42,942 nucleotides of DNA. Origin: Lachnospiraceae bacterium UBA7205. Its GTDB lineage: Bacteria; Bacillota; Clostridia; Lachnospirales; Lachnospiraceae. The position numbers and the translations under genes are program-made. Below the pieces are notes generated by a model. That model ran no database searches and was not told where the DNA came from. It saw only the letters and a list, made by a program, of their open reading frames with translations. Where the stretch lies: the NCBI GenBank assembly GCA_002490665.1, contig DKUL01000008.1, positions 1 to 42,942 on the forward strand, in the 5' to 3' direction. Positions 24,757 through 34,000 of the stretch are shown piece by piece. The stretch's first letter is position 1; every line of letters begins with the position of its first letter.

Positions 24757-25659
24757 TTATTCATTATCTTTGGGGTCATAGCCAAAATTCTTTATCAGGA
24801 AATCACTGTCCCGCCAGTCTTTTTTGACCTTTACCCACAGCTGCAGATTCACATGCTGTTCCAGCAAATCCTCAATTTCAGGGCGTGCCATGGAACCGAT
24901 TTTTTTGAGCATGGAGCCGCCCTTTCCAATGATAATGCCCTTGTGGGAATCGCGTTCACAGATAATCGAGGCATTGATATCCACAATCTTTTTCCGATAT
25001 TTCATGGATTCTATTGTCACCGCCACGCCGTGCGGAATCTCCTCGTCAATGCTCCTGAGCACCTTTTCCCGGATAAGCTCCGCCACAATCTGTCTCGTGG
25101 GCTGGTCGGTTATGGTATCCTCATCATAAAATGCCGGTCCATATGGCAGATATTTCATAATCTGCTCAATCAGGACTTCCGTGTTGTCACTTTTGAGTGC
25201 GGACACAGGGACAACCTCCGCAAAATCAAGCTCCTTCCGGTAAGTATCGATATATCCGAGAAGCTGTTCCTTTTTCACGGTGTCTATCTTATTGATTACT
25301 AAAATAATTGGCGTCTTTACTTTTTTGAGCTGTTCGATAATATGCTGTTCCCCTGCACCAATATAGTCCGTCGGCTCCACAAGCCACAGGATGACATCCA
25401 CTTCACGCAGGCTGTGCTCCGCCACATTGACCATATAACTGCCCAGTTTATTTTTTGCCTTGTGAATGCCGGGCGTATCCACAAACACAATCTGTCCCTC
25501 ATCGGAAGTATATACGGTCTGTATACGGTTTCGCGTGGTCTGCGGCTTTTTGGAGGTTATGGCTATCTTCTGCCCGATCAGACAGTTCATCAGTGTTGAT
25601 TTCCCCACATTGGGTCTTCCTATCAGTGCCGCAAAGCCTGACTTATATTTTTCATTCAT
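24757..25659 (-). CDS. era: GTPase Era
   Basis: Essential GTPase that binds 16S rRNA and helps mature the 30S subunit. 300 residues from ATG 25659, which has GGAGA upstream. G1 is GRPNVGKST near residue 13, G3 is DTPGIHK, and G4 is NKIDTVK. The C-terminal KH domain has GIIIGKGGSMLKKIG. The length matches the family. A longer in-frame start at 25695 has no ribosome site. The gene comes after the M16 peptidase gene and before the YqzL-like gene and recO. Confidence 0.97.
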   Translation of the reverse strand: MNEKYKSGFAALIGRPNVGKSTLMNCLIGQKIAITSKKPQTTRNRIQTVYTSDEGQIVFVDTPGIHKAKNKLGSYMVNVAEHSLREVDVILWLVEPTDYIGAGEQHIIEQLKKVKTPIILVINKIDTVKKEQLLGYIDTYRKELDFAEVVPVSALKSDNTEVLIEQIMKYLPYGPAFYDEDTITDQPTRQIVAELIREKVLRSIDEEIPHGVAVTIESMKYRKKIVDINASIICERDSHKGIIIGKGGSMLKKIGSMARPEIEDLLEQHVNLQLWVKVKKDWRDSDFLIKNFGYDPKDNE

Positions 25660-25705
25660 ATTTTTATCGTTCTCCGTTCTGGAATGTATTTTCATTCATA
25701 TTTTT
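25649..25705 (-). repeat. Direct repeat of the era start region with a tiny upstream frame
   Basis: TTTTCATTCATATTTTT occurs at 25649-25665 and again at 25689-25705 on plus. The first copy spans the era start; the second provides an ATG for an 11-codon frame (MNENTFQNGER) that ends at 25664, five bases before era. It may be a duplication or an upstream peptide. Confidence 0.45.
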
Positions 25706-25734
25706 CAAAATGCCCTGTCCGAAAGTATCACAAT

Positions 25735-28662
25735 TTAATGAAAGAGGTTCTCCACATTCATAAATATCTCTTTGTTTTCCTCTATTGCCTGACTATTTCC
25801 CACAACACACACAATATCCTGCCCGATAATGGCATCAAGATAGCCGGCAAGCGCCCTGATATCCTCCTGGCTGCATGAGAGTACCTCGTCACGCTCTTTC
25901 TGCACTTCTGCAAAATCCGTATTCGTCAGGTATGCAGCCGCCGAACGTGCGCCCTTTCCGGCCGGTGTCAGCGGAACATCCATGTCGCTGATGGCGCCTA
26001 TGATGTATTTCGTCATCGTCCGCTCGTCAGCCGCAAATTCCCTCAGATAACTGCTTGTCCGCTCAAAAACGTCAATCGTCTTACTAAGGTTCGGGTCCCT
26101 GTATGAGACAAAATAACTGTCCCCCATTCTCGTAAAATTACATGCACAGCCATATGCCCCGCCTTTTACGCGCACATTGAGCCAAAAGTAATCATAGCCA
26201 AGAATGACCTTCAGCACCTTTAACGCCCCGGTGTACTTATAATCTGTACCCTTGGTAAAATCACCCGCCCTGCACACATACTGTACCTGTGCAGACGTGG
26301 AAAATCCCTCGTTTCGCTTTTCCGGCACAAGCCTGAACGGTTCCTTTTTTACCGGCTCCGTAAACAATTTCGCTTTCATTTTTGGAACAAGGTCCTTTAT
26401 CCTGTCAAAACCTTCCTCACCCGCAGTAATGTCAACCATAAGGTTTTCCGGACGGAAAATACATTTTGCAAGCGCTGCAAGCTTCCGTATCAGCTCCTCC
26501 TTCTTTCCTTTATAATCAGCAGTATATTCTTCCAGCATGCGATAGCAGGGTAATCCTCCTGTAAGCTCCGATATCTGGGCAGTCTCACTAAAATATGCCA
26601 TCGCCCTGAGCGCTGCCACCGTGTCCCCCGACGCCATCATATTTGCCTGCTTCCTTGATTTGAGCTCCTCAAGAATCTCAAGAATCCTGTCCTCGTCATC
26701 AAGCTTTGAAGCTGTCATAATCTCTGTCATAATCTCAAACGCCGCCGGAAGCTCCTCATACATCGCTTTCGTCTTCATCTCAAAAGTAAGCCTGTATTCC
26801 TTAAGCTTCTTTGCATTGACATAGGTATTGACCGTCCCGCCGATGCCCCCGGTGTGGATATTCATCTCGTTAAACAGTTCGCCAAAATCATATTTGTCCG
26901 TATCCACAAAGCCAAGTACATTTTTGAGGATTCCAATATACGCAAACAAATCAGCCGGTATATTGCGTGCATCAAATATCAGTTTAATATAGGCAATTCC
27001 ATTTGTCTGTACATCATGGAACAAAACCTCCGTGTCGCCAATGCTGCGCAGTTCATTCACAAAGCCTTCTTCGTTCTTTTTGATATCCTCCCTCTTAAGC
27101 ACCGGTATTTTTGCAATATTCTCCGGCGCATCCTCCGCGTCCTGGAACGCGTGCAGCGCCTTCGTATCAGCCACAATCTGCCTTACCGCATCCGGTGTCA
27201 GCCCAGCCTTATATGCGGCAAGCTGGTCTGCGAGCGCTTTCTCCTCCATGGCAGCCAGTCCCTCTTTTGGCGCCACGACGACAATCGATTTGTGCTGGTT
27301 GTGGATCAGGTATTTCTCTATCAGCTTTTCAAAATAATCTGTGTCTATCTTTTTCCGTAAGTCCTTGAATATTTCAAGTGCCTCAATCATGTCAAACGGC
27401 ATATTGTCGTCATAAAGCCATGAGTCAAACATCTGGAGCCCATACATCAGCCCCTTGGGATAGGAGCCAAAATCCGCCTCCCTGTATCGGAACTCATAAA
27501 AATTCAAGCCCGCAAGCAGTGATTTCTTGTCAATCCCTTCCTTTACAATGCGGGAAAGCTCATCCTCGACTGTCGCAACAAATTCATCCCGCTGTGCGGC
27601 ATCCGCATTCTTGGCAACAATCGAAAAATATGGCTGGCAGATGCCATTGTTGTAGATTGTATACACCTCCGTACCGATATTTTTGTGTATCAGTGCGAGC
27701 TTCAAAGGCGCTGCCGAAGCAGAACATATCGCATATTCCAGTATCTGCATTGCATAATAAAGCTCCTTGTCAAGGCTCGTCCCCACGACAGTGTTATATG
27801 AAAGGTAAGTGTTATTTTCCAGCGACTCCCCTTCTATAATGGGGTATTCCTTGTAAACCATGGCAGGCTTTTCGAATGCCTTCTGCATTCTTATCGCTGA
27901 ATCAATCTCAATTTTATCAAAATGGGAAAGATACGTTTCGTCTATCCACGCAAGTTTCTCCGCCATATCCATATTGCCGTACAGATAAATATAGCTGTTT
28001 GACGGATGGTAATACCTTCCATGAAATTCAAGGAACTCCTCATACGTGAGTTCCGGAATTACCTTGGGATCCCCGCCAGACTCCACGCCATATGCAGTGT
28101 CAGGAAACAGTGAATTGACTACCTCCCTGTCATTTACGTCGTCCGGTGAAGAAAACGCCCCTTTCATCTCATTATAAACAACACCATTAATGGTAATCAG
28201 GCTGTCCTCGTCATCCATTTCATAATGCCAGCCCTCCTGCTGGAAAATTTTCTTTTCCTTGTATATGTTGGGATAAAAAACTGCATCCAGGTACACATGC
28301 ATCAGGTTCTGGAAATCCTTGTCATTGCAGCTCGCGACAGGATATACCGTCTTGTCGCTGTAGGTCATGGCATTTAAAAACGTATTCAGCGAGCCCTTGA
28401 CAAGCTCCACAAACGGATCCTTCACCGGAAATTCCCTGGAACCACAGAGCACGGTATGTTCTATAATGTGCGGAACACCCGTGGAGTCCGTCGGCGGTGT
28501 GCGGAACCCAATATAAAATACCTTATTTTCATCGTCATTGCTCAGGAGCGCGATTCTCGCCCCTGTCTTTTTATGACGCAAAAGCCAGCTCATGGAACCG
28601 ATGTCGTCAATCTGTCTTTTCTCAATTACTTCATACGCTTTTAAATCCTCGATTTTTTTCAT
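25735..28662 (-). CDS. Peptidase M16C, PreP-like (presequence protease/insulinase family)
   Basis: Zinc metallopeptidase that degrades oligopeptides. 975 residues from ATG 28662 (AGGAG upstream). The inverted zinc motif HIIEH is at 65-69, and the distal Glu is likely in VYNEMKGAF about 75 residues on. The single chain carries both halves of the clamshell, ending in a domain with GGAYGCACNFTRMGDSYFVSYRD. That is the second-half PreP/M16C pattern. No signal peptide is present, so it is cytosolic. It lies between the unknown 141-residue gene and era, spaced 43 and 75 bases. The exact substrates are not predictable. Confidence 0.93.
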   Translation of the reverse strand: MKKIEDLKAYEVIEKRQIDDIGSMSWLLRHKKTGARIALLSNDDENKVFYIGFRTPPTDSTGVPHIIEHTVLCGSREFPVKDPFVELVKGSLNTFLNAMTYSDKTVYPVASCNDKDFQNLMHVYLDAVFYPNIYKEKKIFQQEGWHYEMDDEDSLITINGVVYNEMKGAFSSPDDVNDREVVNSLFPDTAYGVESGGDPKVIPELTYEEFLEFHGRYYHPSNSYIYLYGNMDMAEKLAWIDETYLSHFDKIEIDSAIRMQKAFEKPAMVYKEYPIIEGESLENNTYLSYNTVVGTSLDKELYYAMQILEYAICSASAAPLKLALIHKNIGTEVYTIYNNGICQPYFSIVAKNADAAQRDEFVATVEDELSRIVKEGIDKKSLLAGLNFYEFRYREADFGSYPKGLMYGLQMFDSWLYDDNMPFDMIEALEIFKDLRKKIDTDYFEKLIEKYLIHNQHKSIVVVAPKEGLAAMEEKALADQLAAYKAGLTPDAVRQIVADTKALHAFQDAEDAPENIAKIPVLKREDIKKNEEGFVNELRSIGDTEVLFHDVQTNGIAYIKLIFDARNIPADLFAYIGILKNVLGFVDTDKYDFGELFNEMNIHTGGIGGTVNTYVNAKKLKEYRLTFEMKTKAMYEELPAAFEIMTEIMTASKLDDEDRILEILEELKSRKQANMMASGDTVAALRAMAYFSETAQISELTGGLPCYRMLEEYTADYKGKKEELIRKLAALAKCIFRPENLMVDITAGEEGFDRIKDLVPKMKAKLFTEPVKKEPFRLVPEKRNEGFSTSAQVQYVCRAGDFTKGTDYKYTGALKVLKVILGYDYFWLNVRVKGGAYGCACNFTRMGDSYFVSYRDPNLSKTIDVFERTSSYLREFAADERTMTKYIIGAISDMDVPLTPAGKGARSAAAYLTNTDFAEVQKERDEVLSCSQEDIRALAGYLDAIIGQDIVCVVGNSQAIEENKEIFMNVENLFH

Positions 28663-28705
28663 TTCATTCTCCTCTTTTTGCTTCATATTATGATGCATCC
28701 GGTTC

Positions 28706-29131
28706 TCAGATACTGAGTGCCATGAGCGCCAGCTTGGATATGGAAACATCCTCTATCAGCACACTGCCATCATTCACCCTGTCACGGTACTCCCTGCAAA
28801 ACTGCCCAAGCAGGCAGGATTTGTGAACCCACTTATCCTTTATTTTTCCGCCGAGACAGCGCTTCTGCTCCTTATAGCAGACCCTGACTGTCAGCTTTAT
28901 CTGTTCATAGATGCGGAAGGAAAAAGCCTCCTCTGTTATTTTTAATATATGGTCTGTCAGCCTGCTGTCCAGGCTGGTGTCCTTTGCCATATGGGCGCTG
29001 ATGACTGCCTTGAACTTAAAGGGCACATCATCCTTGTCCATCATTTCACGGTAGGTCAGCTCCCTGCCAAAATAAACGCAGCCCGCATCCTGTATCACAT
29101 ATTTGAAATCGTCCTTATTTTGTGTATCCAT
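28706..29131 (-). CDS. Unknown 141-residue protein coupled to the sigma-like gene
   Basis: Not recognised. The ATG at 29131 begins two bases after the stop of the sigma-like gene, which suggests coupled translation; the ribosome site is weak. There is no signal peptide or membrane segment. Visible features are acidic N-terminus, AVISAHMAKDTSLDSRLTDHIL helix-like middle, and a basic segment with four Cys in KLTVRVCYKEQKRCLGG and HKSCLLGQFCREY. The Cys are unevenly spaced, so a metal site is only a possibility. The position suggests a role tied to the sigma-like protein rather than to the peptidase that follows. Confidence 0.7.
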   Translation of the reverse strand: MDTQNKDDFKYVIQDAGCVYFGRELTYREMMDKDDVPFKFKAVISAHMAKDTSLDSRLTDHILKITEEAFSFRIYEQIKLTVRVCYKEQKRCLGGKIKDKWVHKSCLLGQFCREYRDRVNDGSVLIEDVSISKLALMALSI

Positions 29132-29133
29132 AT

Positions 29134-29877
29134 TCACGCTTCACTCTCGATATAATCAATATGATTCGCCGAAAATTTAACTGCCTCCCTTACTTTTTCC
29201 TCCGCAATCCCAAGCTCATCCGCCACTTCCTTTACGGTAACCTTCCGAAGAAGGCTGTCATAGAGCTCCTTTGCCTTGTCATTTACGTCATTGACCCTGC
29301 CAAGGACATTTTCACCTATCTGATGGCTGTCCGCGTCCTCACGGATAAATTCCTCCATGGCGTCCATTATCATGCGCCCGATAAATCCTTCCACTTCGTC
29401 AATGCCTTCCACACATTCGAGCATCGTCACCGCAGCGGCAGCCGCAACATTTCCCTCTCCGATTAAATCCTCTATCAGCGCACCCTGCCCTGCATAGAGC
29501 TTTGAGATTTCCACTACCTGCGGCAGGAATATCTCGACAAGCCGTGCCTGCGCGGAGCCGTCACCTGCAAGCGCGGACATCATCACAGCCCGCTTTTCCC
29601 CATCTGATGCATCCGGAAGTTCCCTTAATTCCGCAAGATACATCTCAAGAAAATTCACGTCGTCCCCCGACAGATTTTCCTCGGCATCCCCCGGCTCGTC
29701 AATACCGATATGATTTTTATGAAAGTACTCATGTATTAATAAAAGCTGCGGCTCCTCAAGCTTCCACGCATCAAACGCTTCGCTTATCTCACCGCTGGTA
29801 AGCATATTCCCCTGCAGCCTTGCATTGTCCTTTAGCTGCTCAAGAATACGCGCAAAATTCACCTGATTAAACTCCAT
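29134..29877 (-). CDS. Truncated sigma-70-like protein
   Basis: A 247-residue protein resembling the front part of a group 1 sigma factor. Residues 1-45 look like region 1.1 (ending LTSGEISEAFDAW). Region 1.2-like FLEMYLAELREL is at 77-88. Region 2.1/2.2, which binds core polymerase, is at 112-150 (ARLVEIFLPQVVEISKLYAG, then ALIEDLIGEGN). Next comes a segment at 160-180 where the aromatic residues for melting and reading the -10 box are missing. A region 3-like helix-turn-helix (VTVKEVADELGIAEEKVREAV) is at 213-233, and it then stops with no region 4. It may bind core RNA polymerase without recognising promoters. Confidence 0.72.
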   Translation of the reverse strand: MEFNQVNFARILEQLKDNARLQGNMLTSGEISEAFDAWKLEEPQLLLIHEYFHKNHIGIDEPGDAEENLSGDDVNFLEMYLAELRELPDASDGEKRAVMMSALAGDGSAQARLVEIFLPQVVEISKLYAGQGALIEDLIGEGNVAAAAAVTMLECVEGIDEVEGFIGRMIMDAMEEFIREDADSHQIGENVLGRVNDVNDKAKELYDSLLRKVTVKEVADELGIAEEKVREAVKFSANHIDYIESEA

Positions 29878-29892
29878 ATTGACACCCCGCTG

Positions 29893-30774
29893 TTATTTCA
29901 CGTGTGTATGCGTAAAAAGATGATCCTGGCAGTACTCATAATTTCCATTGCATTTGGAGCAGAACCGGAACTGCACCTCGGGATTATCCTCGCTGTTCTT
30001 ACCGCATATCGCACACTTATGTTTTGCCACATTTGCAGGCTTCGCACGCCGCACTTCCCTGTTGTAGTCATGCCGCCTTTTCACCTGACGCGGGGAAATG
30101 CGCATCCCGATTCCGCTTCTTGTCATCAGGAAAAATACCACAAAGTTGAGCAGCGATGCCCCGATGACAATTTTCGAACTGATGTCCCCCTGCAAAAACT
30201 GTACTGCAAGAAGAATGCCATATGCAATTCCCATCCACTTGACTTTTATGGGAATAATAAACATCAGCAGTACCTGTACATCCGGAAACGTAGCTGCAAA
30301 TCCAAGGAAGATGGACATATTGACAAAATAGGTGCTAAAGCTCCTTGCCACAAGCAAAAAGTACATCATCTCGCCGTAAGCTTCCCTAATGGCATATATA
30401 TTGAATACAGGGACATAGCTAAGCCCCATAACCAGAAAGCTGCCAAGTATCGTAAAAATCATGCCCATGAAAAGGTAGACATTGTAGTAAAATGTTCCCC
30501 ATGTCCGCTCAAGGTTTGTCCCCACCGAGTAGTAAAACATCAGCATTATGATTGTGAACAGGTCAAAGCTTGACGGTGGTATGATAATCCATGTCACAAG
30601 CCGCCAAATCTGGCCATGGAGAATCAGATACGGATTCAGGGTCAGAAAATCCACGACCGCCGGACTGATAAATTCCAGTATATAGCCAAGCACATACCCC
30701 AGTATCAAATACAGGGAAAGATTCGGTATCGCATATTTTCCAAACTTTCTCTCCATTTTATTCAAAAAATTCAT
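29893..30774 (-). CDS. Rhomboid-like membrane protein with C-terminal zinc motif, no catalytic Ser motif
   Basis: A 293-residue protein from ATG 30774 (AGGAAG upstream). About six membrane segments lie between residues 12 and 215. HGQIWRLVTWIIIPPS, then a membrane segment with YSVGTNLERTWGTFYYN, is the rhomboid-type layout. The GxSG active-site motif is absent; the matching place reads YGEMMYF. The last 45 residues carry CAIC, CSKC and CQDH, a likely zinc-binding tail. It may be a pseudoprotease or a membrane scaffold. It is first in the series with the sigma-like gene 15 bases downstream. A clear promoter is at 30828-30856. Confidence 0.72.
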   Translation of the reverse strand: MNFLNKMERKFGKYAIPNLSLYLILGYVLGYILEFISPAVVDFLTLNPYLILHGQIWRLVTWIIIPPSSFDLFTIIMLMFYYSVGTNLERTWGTFYYNVYLFMGMIFTILGSFLVMGLSYVPVFNIYAIREAYGEMMYFLLVARSFSTYFVNMSIFLGFAATFPDVQVLLMFIIPIKVKWMGIAYGILLAVQFLQGDISSKIVIGASLLNFVVFFLMTRSGIGMRISPRQVKRRHDYNREVRRAKPANVAKHKCAICGKNSEDNPEVQFRFCSKCNGNYEYCQDHLFTHTHVK

Positions 30775-30827
30775 GTTTTCTTCCTGCCTTTCCATTTTTC
30801 AGGCGGTCATTTTTCGCCTGCTTATCC

Positions 30828-30856
30828 AGTATAGCATTCACGGCAAAAAATGTAAA
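30828..30856 (-). promoter_or_regulatory. Promoter of the rhomboid-like/sigma-like series
   Basis: On minus, TTTACA (30856-30851), a 17-base spacer and TATACT (30833-30828), 54 bases before the start. Spacings downstream (15, 2, 43, 75 bases and so on) make a long transcript through era and recO possible. Confidence 0.78.
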
Positions 30857-30882
30857 CCAATTGAAATTTAACCAGTTGAAAT
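30855..30882. repeat. Tandem direct repeat at the -35 of the minus promoter
   Basis: AACCAATTGAAAT (30855-30867) and AACCAGTTGAAAT (30870-30882) differ at one base and are 15 bases apart. The first copy touches the -35 box, so this is a candidate tandem regulator site. Confidence 0.5.
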
Positions 30883-31001
30883 ATAATACTTTTTTAATAA
30901 TTTCGGATTGTACAGATTTCCGGGCTCATACATATACATATTATTAGCTAATATTTCCAAAAAAGTATAATCATTTCCAGAACTTTTAATCAACTGTTTT
31001 A

Positions 31002-31030
31002 TTGCCTTTTTGGAATCCCTGTCGTATAAT
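31002..31030 (+). promoter_or_regulatory. Promoter of the activase gene
   Basis: TTGCCT at 31002-31007, a 17-base spacer and TATAAT at 31025-31030. It is about 60 bases upstream of the activase start. Confidence 0.75.
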
Positions 31031-31093
31031 AGCAGATATGTGTGAAAAAGATCGACTCATGTATTTGTTTTTGAGAAAGGTATGGTTATTTAC

Positions 31094-34000
31094 ATGAATA
31101 AAAATAAAGAATTCTTTACACTTGGAATTGATATCGGTTCCACCACGGTAAAGGTGGCGATACTGGATGCGAAACACAATCTTCTCTTTTCTGATTACCA
31201 GAGACATTACGCAAATATCCGCGAAACGCTCTCTTCCCTTTTACAGGATGCATATACAAAGCTCGGAAACCTGGCACTCCATCCTATGATTACCGGTTCC
31301 GGCGGCCTGACACTTGCCAACCATCTCGGCGTGCCCTTTGTGCAGGAGGTCATCGCCGTATCCACGTCCCTGCAGGAGCTTGCCCCAAAGACGGATGTTG
31401 CTATCGAGCTTGGCGGTGAGGATGCCAAGATTATCTATTTTGAGGGTGGCAATGTCGAGCAGCGCATGAACGGCATCTGCGCAGGCGGTACAGGCTCTTT
31501 TATCGACCAGATGGCTTCCCTGATTCAGACAGATGCCTCCGGCCTCAATGAATATGCGAAAAATTATAAGTCACTCTATACCATTGCCGCGCGCTGTGGT
31601 GTGTTTGCCAAAACTGACATCCAGCCGCTGATTAATGAAGGCGCCACAAAAGAAGACTTGTCAGCCTCCATTTTCCAGGCGGTTGTGAACCAGACAATCA
31701 GCGGACTTGCCTGCGGTAAGCCTATCCGTGGCCATGTTGCCTTTCTGGGCGGGCCGCTTCATTTCCTGTCAGAACTCAAAACTGCATTTATCCGCACCCT
31801 GAAGCTTGACGAGGAGCATATTATCGATACCGCAAACTCCCATCTTTTTGCGGCAATCGGTTCCGCCCTCAACGCCAAGGAGGATGTTTCTTTTACCATG
31901 TCCGAGATGGTTGATAAGCTCTCTTCCGACATTAAGATGGAGTTTGAAGTTGCCCGCATGGAGCCCCTGTTTTCCGATGAAAACGAATACAAAAGCTTCC
32001 GGACAAGACATGGTTCCCACCATGTTAAAAATGCAAGGCTTGAAAATTACCACGGAAAATGTTTTCTTGGAATTGATGCAGGCTCCACCACGACAAAAAT
32101 TGCCGTCGTTGCCGAGGATGGAACACTGCTGTACTCATTTTACAGCAATAACAACGGAAGTCCGCTCAAGACTGCAATTTCATCCATCCAGGAAATCTAC
32201 CGGACGCTTCCGGAGGATGCCACCATTGTGCACTCCTGCTCAACAGGCTATGGCGAGGCGTTGTTCAAGGCTGCGTTTATGCTGGATGAGGGTGAAGTGG
32301 AAACTGTTGCCCACTATTATGCGGCGGCATTTTTCAATCCCGATGTAGACTGCATCATTGACATCGGCGGGCAGGACATGAAATGCATCAAAATCAAGAA
32401 CCAGACAGTCGACTCCGTTCAGCTCAATGAGGCATGTTCATCGGGATGCGGTTCCTTTATCGAGACGTTCGCGAAATCCCTAAATTACAGTGTACAGGAT
32501 TTTGCCACGGCGGCGCTTTTTGCAAAGCACCCGATTGACCTGGGGACACGCTGTACCGTATTTATGAACTCCAAGGTAAAGCAGGCGCAGAAGGAAGGCG
32601 CCGAGGTATCTGACATCTCTGCCGGTCTTGCCTACTCCGTCATCAAGAATGCCCTGTTCAAGGTCATCAAGGTTTCTGATGCAAGCGAACTCGGAAAAAA
32701 TATCGTTGTACAGGGCGGAACATTTTACAATGACGCAGTGCTGCGTAGTTTCGAAAAAATTGCCGGCTGTGAGGTTATCCGTCCGGATATCGCCGGCATT
32801 ATGGGCGCATTCGGCGCTGCCCTTATCGCCAGGGAACGCTATCAGGCGGCTCCGGAGCACACGACAACCATGCTCACAATTGACCAGATTAATGCGCTTG
32901 CGTTTACCACATCGCTTGTAAAGTGCAAAGGCTGCACGAACGCCTGCCGCCTGACGGTCAACAAGTTTTCCGACGGCAGAAGCTACATATCCGGAAACCG
33001 CTGTGAGCGCGGACTTGGAAAGGCAAAGACAGACAACCTGGTGCCCAACCTTTTTGAATACAAGCTAAAAAGAATGTTTGCCTATGAGCCGCTCCCTGAC
33101 GCCGAGGCAGTGCGCGGGCGCGTCGGTATTCCGAGAGTGCTGAATATGTACGAGAATTACCCATTCTGGTTCACGCTGTTCACAAAGCTGAAATATCAGG
33201 TCGTGCTCTCTCCGTTGTCCAACAGAAAGATTTATGAGCTGGGCATTGAATCCATCCCCAGCGAGTCGGAATGCTATCCTGCAAAGCTTGCGCACGGACA
33301 TGTGGAATGGCTGATTCAGCAGAAGGTTGATTTTATCTTCTACCCTGCACTGTTCTATGAGCGAAACGAGTTCGACGAGGCAAACAACCACTACAACTGC
33401 CCCATCGTCACCTCCTATTCTGAAAATATTAAGAATAATGTGGAGGCAATCGGCCGTGGCGAGGTGGTATTCAAAAATCCCTTTATGTCCTTCAGGGAGC
33501 CGTCGCTGATTCTGCAGTCGCTTGCAAAGGAATTTCCAGAGATTCCTTCCACAGAGTTAAAGGATGCCGTGGACGCGGCATGGGAGGAGCTTGCCAATGT
33601 GCGCAGGGACATGTGCCAAAAAGGCGAGGAAGTCATTGCGTACCTTGAAAAAAATCATGCGCGCGGCATTGTGCTTGCGGGGCGTCCCTACCACATTGAC
33701 CCGGAAATCAACCATGGCATTCCTGAGCTGATTACTTCCTATGGCATTGCAGTCCTCACCGAGGACTCCGTGTCGCATCTGGCAAAACCGGAGCGTCCGC
33801 TTATCGTATCCGACCAGTGGATGTACCACTCCAGACTATATGCCGCCGCAAGCTATGTCAAAACACGCGAGGATCTGGACCTGATTCAGCTTAACTCCTT
33901 CGGATGCGGCCTGGATGCCGTCACTACCGACCAGGTAAACGATATCCTGACCGGTTCCGGCAAGATTTATACCTGTTTGAAAATTGACGAGGTAAACAAC

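Larger units (their letters stand above)
30775..31093. other. Divergent regulatory region between the rhomboid-like and activase genes
   Basis: This 319-base stretch has no gene. It holds one promoter for each direction (listed separately), a 15-base-period direct repeat at 30855-30882, and a nearly perfect inverted pair ATAATACTTTTTT (about 30883-30895) and AAAAAAGTATAAT (about 30959-30971). The rest is AT-rich. Confidence 0.6.
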
